Shown one piece after another: positions 61,236 through 64,000 of a stretch of 64,000 nucleotides of DNA. The translations under genes and the position numbers were made by a program. This DNA comes from Spirochaetota bacterium. Its GTDB lineage: Bacteria > Spirochaetota > UBA4802 > JAFGJZ01. The first letter of the stretch is position 1; each line of letters opens with the position of its first letter. Location: positions 62,001 through 126,000 of the forward strand of contig JAQIBV010000054.1 of NCBI GenBank assembly GCA_027858855.1. The letters run 5' to 3'. The notes under the pieces are model-generated. The model saw only the letters and a list, made by a program, of their open reading frames with translations, was not told the DNA's origin and made no database searches.

Positions 61236-62501
61236 TCACATACATCCCTGGCCATTTCCTGAGCAAGAGGCTCCGCATTTAAATGCACCGGATGGTTGAA
61301 AACGTTTTAAAGATTCTCCGCTATAGTGTGACTGCAATATATCTTGTATCATACCCTCAACAATCTGGACAGATATTCCCTGTGTCTCAAGAACTGTGCA
61401 TGGAGATTCACCAGCACCACTAACGAAAATATCCGAGCAGTCATTTAGAATTTCTGCAAGGTTTTCCCATCGCCCTTCTGTTCCCTCTGCTGGTGCAGAT
61501 CTTTTATCGGTAAGTTTTACCTGTCCTTCTGTATCAGTTGAATAGATAAGAAACTCCTCAGTTTCTCCTAAATGTTTGTTAATAAGCAGACCCTCTTCAG
61601 TCGCAATTGCTGATAGAGTCTTCTCTTTTTCGGGATTATCTGATAATTCAGCAATTGAACTTAGAAGCAAAGAGGTGTCAGTTGAATTTGAAGATGTAAG
61701 CAGACCGGCTGCATCGGCACGGCATCTTCCGCAATGTGTCATTTGTATAATATATTGTTCAGCATCACCACGAGCTTTCAGCAGATCAATTTTGCTTGGA
61801 GGTGTTGTATCTGCAAAATGGGTTCCTGCAACAGGAATTAACCCCATGCAGTTTTGAATTGTGGCCCCTAATTCTCCGGTGACACGTGCAATTTCTTTTA
61901 CATGGTGATCGTTAACACCTGGAATAACAACTGTGTTAATCTTAACCGTGATATCATTTGCTACTGCTCTTTTAAGGCCTTCCAGCTGATTTTCAATTAG
62001 TTGTTGAGCTGCTACGATACCGCGCAAAGACTGTTTATCATAGCGGATCCACTCGTAAATTTCTGCTCCGATGGCTGGATCAACGGCATTAATAGTTATA
62101 GTCAGATGTGTTAAACCTGAATTAGCAATTTCGTCAATGTACTGAGGTAGCTCAAGTCCGTTAGTTGATACACAGAAGAGTATTTCCGGAAATTCATTAC
62201 GAATTAGCTCGATTGTTTCTATGGTTTTTTCACCATTTGCAAAGGCATCTCCTGGGCCTGCGATGCCAATAGTGGATATATATGGCATTTTTTCCATCAT
62301 TATGCGTGTGTACAGAAGAGCCTGATGTGGCGTAAGTATCGCAGATGTCACACCCGGACGTGATTCGTTCACACAATCAAAGGCGCGATTGCAGAAACCA
62401 CACTGGATATTGCATAAAGGTGCTACCGGCAGATGGAGCCGTCCGGTTTTCTCGAGAGAGTTTTTTTCAAAACATGGATGTGATTTTTTTTGTGTGGTCA
62501 T
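61236..62501 (-). CDS. nifB: NifB, FeMo-cofactor core synthase with C-terminal NifX-like domain
   Basis: Radical SAM enzyme that makes NifB-co, the 8Fe-9S-C core of nitrogenase cofactor. 421 residues: SAM cluster C30-x3-C34-x2-C37 in 'PLCNIQCGFCNRAF', 'GIAGPGDAFANGEKT' (SAM-binding), and additional cluster ligands in 'QNCMGLIPVAGTHF' and 'THCGRCRADAAG'. From about residue 300 a NifX/NafY-like cofactor-binding domain follows ('VSGAGESPCTVLETQGISVQ'). The tail 'CGASCSGNGQGC' is Cys-rich. The start has GGAGG and is nine bases from the nifN stop. Confidence 0.95.
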   Translation of the reverse strand: MTTQKKSHPCFEKNSLEKTGRLHLPVAPLCNIQCGFCNRAFDCVNESRPGVTSAILTPHQALLYTRIMMEKMPYISTIGIAGPGDAFANGEKTIETIELIRNEFPEILFCVSTNGLELPQYIDEIANSGLTHLTITINAVDPAIGAEIYEWIRYDKQSLRGIVAAQQLIENQLEGLKRAVANDITVKINTVVIPGVNDHHVKEIARVTGELGATIQNCMGLIPVAGTHFADTTPPSKIDLLKARGDAEQYIIQMTHCGRCRADAAGLLTSSNSTDTSLLLSSIAELSDNPEKEKTLSAIATEEGLLINKHLGETEEFLIYSTDTEGQVKLTDKRSAPAEGTEGRWENLAEILNDCSDIFVSGAGESPCTVLETQGISVQIVEGMIQDILQSHYSGESLKRFQPSGAFKCGASCSGNGQGCM

Positions 62502-62510
62502 ACTTCCTCC

Positions 62511-63842
62511 TTACATTGTACCATAATTGATAGACATAGAGTTCTGCCTTTGTTCTATTAGAGCATTGGTTATTTGATCAAAAAGATTATGTGTTCCCTT
62601 GTATCCGATGAAATTCTGTCGTGCTGCTCCAACCCTGTCGTGTATGGGAAATCCGCATCTTATAAGTGGAATTTCGGCATTGCGGGCAATTTTGTTGCCA
62701 CGGCTGCTTCCGACAAGGATGTCTGCTCTATTATGAATAACCCACTCTTCGACATCTTCATAGTCACAATCTTCGAGGATATCTGTACGTGCAAAAGCTT
62801 CCTTGGTCTTTAATCCAATTAAACTGTCTTTCGGGCCTCCAGTAGCGGCGCATACAACGTCTATTCCAATTTCGGCCAAAAATATACTAACTGAAAAGAC
62901 AAGGTTTTCATCTCCGAAAACGACTGCGCGTTTACCATACAGATATTTATGAGCATCCACGTAGCCATCAATAAGCCGCTCTCTTTCACGCATAAATTGT
63001 TTTGGTATTTCCATTCCGGAAAGAGTGGCGAGTGTGTCGTAAAATGTGTCACAAAGTTCAATACCAATCGGATAAGCTGTTCTATAAGAAGGTATGCCGA
63101 ATTTTCCAAAAAGAGATTGTCCGGCTGAAATTTCATCTTTTTGGCAAAAACTAAAATCAATACTTGCCTGTGCATTTCCGCAGTTATTAATTATCTGTAT
63201 AGGGGTTCCACCCGGAGGAATTGGATGGTACTGATTCCAGTTTCCTCCATCAAGTGTGTCCGAGTAGTCAGGGAAAAGAATTGTTTTTAGTGAAAAACTG
63301 GCTGCTATTTCTTTGAGCGATCGAATTTCCGCAGGCGAAAAAAGGCCGCTGAAAATATTAATCATACGATCTACTGGTTCTGTTTGAATAGCCGTCTGGT
63401 TTATAACATCGTGTAATGTTTTGAAGAAACCGGTAACATGCGTGCCCCGGTAGCTTGGGGTTGAGGTATAAAGAATTACAGGAGTTTTGCTTTCACCTCT
63501 TCGTTTATGAAACTCTTTGAGGATCATCGAGATATCATCACCAATAGTTTCTGACAGGCAGGTTGTAGCAACACCAATTACATCAGGGCTATATGTGTTG
63601 ATGACATTTATGATGCTCTGTATCATGTTTTCCTGTCCGCCGAAAACAGCTGTGTGTTCTGTAAAACTTGAAGAAGCAATATCTATCGGTTCACGGAAAT
63701 GACCGATTAAGTATCGACGGATATAGGTTGCACACCCCTGAGATCCGTGTAAAACTGAGACACAGTTTTGGATTCCCTTGTATACCAGCGAAGCTCCGAG
63801 AGGCGCGCACAGATGACATGCATTTTTTGTTACGTCTTTCAT
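62511..63842 (-). CDS. nifN: NifN, beta subunit of the FeMo-cofactor scaffold NifEN
   Basis: 443 residues of the NifK-like family. The start is the ATG at 63842, behind GGGAGG and overlapping the upstream stop codon in ATGA; a longer in-frame start 48 bases upstream would read through the nifE end. Cluster and fold blocks: 'NACHLCAPLGASLVYKGIQN', 'VLHGSQGCATYIRRYL' (P-cluster-like Cys), 'IGVATTCLSETIGDDI' and 'GRAVVFGDE'-like 'GKRAVVFGDENLVFS'. It is shorter than NifK (~520) and lies directly before nifB, both fitting NifN. 'GKFGIPSYRTAYPIGIELCD' is the NifN/K Cys region. Confidence 0.88.
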   Translation of the reverse strand: MKDVTKNACHLCAPLGASLVYKGIQNCVSVLHGSQGCATYIRRYLIGHFREPIDIASSSFTEHTAVFGGQENMIQSIINVINTYSPDVIGVATTCLSETIGDDISMILKEFHKRRGESKTPVILYTSTPSYRGTHVTGFFKTLHDVINQTAIQTEPVDRMINIFSGLFSPAEIRSLKEIAASFSLKTILFPDYSDTLDGGNWNQYHPIPPGGTPIQIINNCGNAQASIDFSFCQKDEISAGQSLFGKFGIPSYRTAYPIGIELCDTFYDTLATLSGMEIPKQFMRERERLIDGYVDAHKYLYGKRAVVFGDENLVFSVSIFLAEIGIDVVCAATGGPKDSLIGLKTKEAFARTDILEDCDYEDVEEWVIHNRADILVGSSRGNKIARNAEIPLIRCGFPIHDRVGAARQNFIGYKGTHNLFDQITNALIEQRQNSMSINYGTM

Positions 63843-64000
63843 TTTGTACCTCCCGATTGTTTTTTCGTGAAGCGCCATACAGGCGAGCATAATGAGGAAG
63901 CAATCTCTTTTGCAAAGTTAAGGTTTCCTTCGAAACCAGCTAACGGAATCTGTCTTTCATGGTTGTGATCACAAAATCCAATACCCAGTTTCATGGCCAT
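63839..64000 (-). CDS. nifE: NifE-like protein, C-terminal end only
   Basis: The minus-strand frame is open to the right edge and gives the last 53 residues. The block 'CDHNHERQIPLAGFEGNLNF' followed by 'AKEIASSLCSPVWRF' matches the C-terminal end of NifE/NifD-type proteins ('...HER...GF.G...FA+E......SPVW'). Directly preceding nifN with an ATGA overlap supports NifE. The ATG that happens to lie at the window edge is probably internal. Confidence 0.8.
   Translation of the reverse strand: MAMKLGIGFCDHNHERQIPLAGFEGNLNFAKEIASSLCSPVWRFTKKQSGGTK

Noticed and set aside
63843-63890. Longer N-terminus for nifN
   Set aside because: The extension overlaps the end of the nifE frame; the ATG at 63842 has GGGAGG upstream and forms a typical ATGA junction.

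Overview
The window is chromosomal DNA from an anaerobic, motile, nitrogen-fixing spirochaete. Two adjacent flaA paralogues (periplasmic flagellar sheath proteins, found essentially only in spirochaetes) and a very long GreA with an N-terminal helical extension point to Spirochaetota. nfnAB, hydE, a membrane pyrophosphatase, a NifU-like/GGGtGRT gene pair and a nif cluster point to fermentative anaerobic life. Neither tRNA gene encodes its 3' CCA. I cannot name the genus.

Layout. 1-5.5 kb: end of a membrane protein, flaA x2, long greA. 5.6-9.7 kb: tRNA-Leu, pssA, recX, alaS. 9.8-14.6 kb (minus): a membrane adenylate cyclase, a FecR/Fn3 surface protein and a predicted outer-membrane barrel in one operon. 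15.0-18.2 kb: SH3 lipoprotein, pseudouridine synthase, SPOR protein, ArgA-like acetyltransferase and PilZ protein. 18.2-21.5 kb (minus): ispD, a C_GCAxxG_C_C protein, degenerate repeats, then the GGGtGRT/NifU-like pair. 21.9-25.9 kb: cold-shock protein, a DRE-TIM (isopropylmalate/Re-citrate synthase-like) enzyme with an unusual C-terminal sensor-like domain behind two palindromes, and PhoH. 26.1-30.2 kb (minus): class II photolyase, phosphopantetheinyl transferase and a strongly acidic lipoprotein. 30.7-36.8 kb: nfnAB, asnS, rpiB, a LamG/Fn3 protein and a small helical protein. 36.9-39.0 kb (minus): GAF/SpoIIE-like protein and WecG-type glycosyltransferase. 39.1-42.2 kb: methyltransferase, hydE, nadA. 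42.3-45.8 kb: MFS transporter, tRNA-Pro, and a sodium:solute symporter with a small partner. 45.9-50.8 kb: SDR enzyme, membrane-anchored AraC regulator, a secreted protein, gpsA and a small ribbon-helix-helix-like protein. 50.9-57.8 kb: MATE pump, NicO/DUF1007 metal-transport pair, a Tim44/zinc-ribbon/TerB protein and the pyrophosphatase.

58.1-64.0 kb is the distal part of a minus-strand nif operon in transcription order nifE(end)-nifN-nifB-[2Fe-2S] ferredoxin-nifV-nifA. It covers FeMo-cofactor assembly, homocitrate synthesis and the sigma-54 activator. Structural genes nifHDK are not in the window and probably lie beyond the right edge.

No CRISPR array, complete insertion sequence, prophage or rRNA was seen. 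The least explained items are the DRE-TIM/sensor fusion with its palindromes, the GGGtGRT/NifU-like pair, the doubly anchored acidic lipoprotein, and several intergenic hairpins and repeats.
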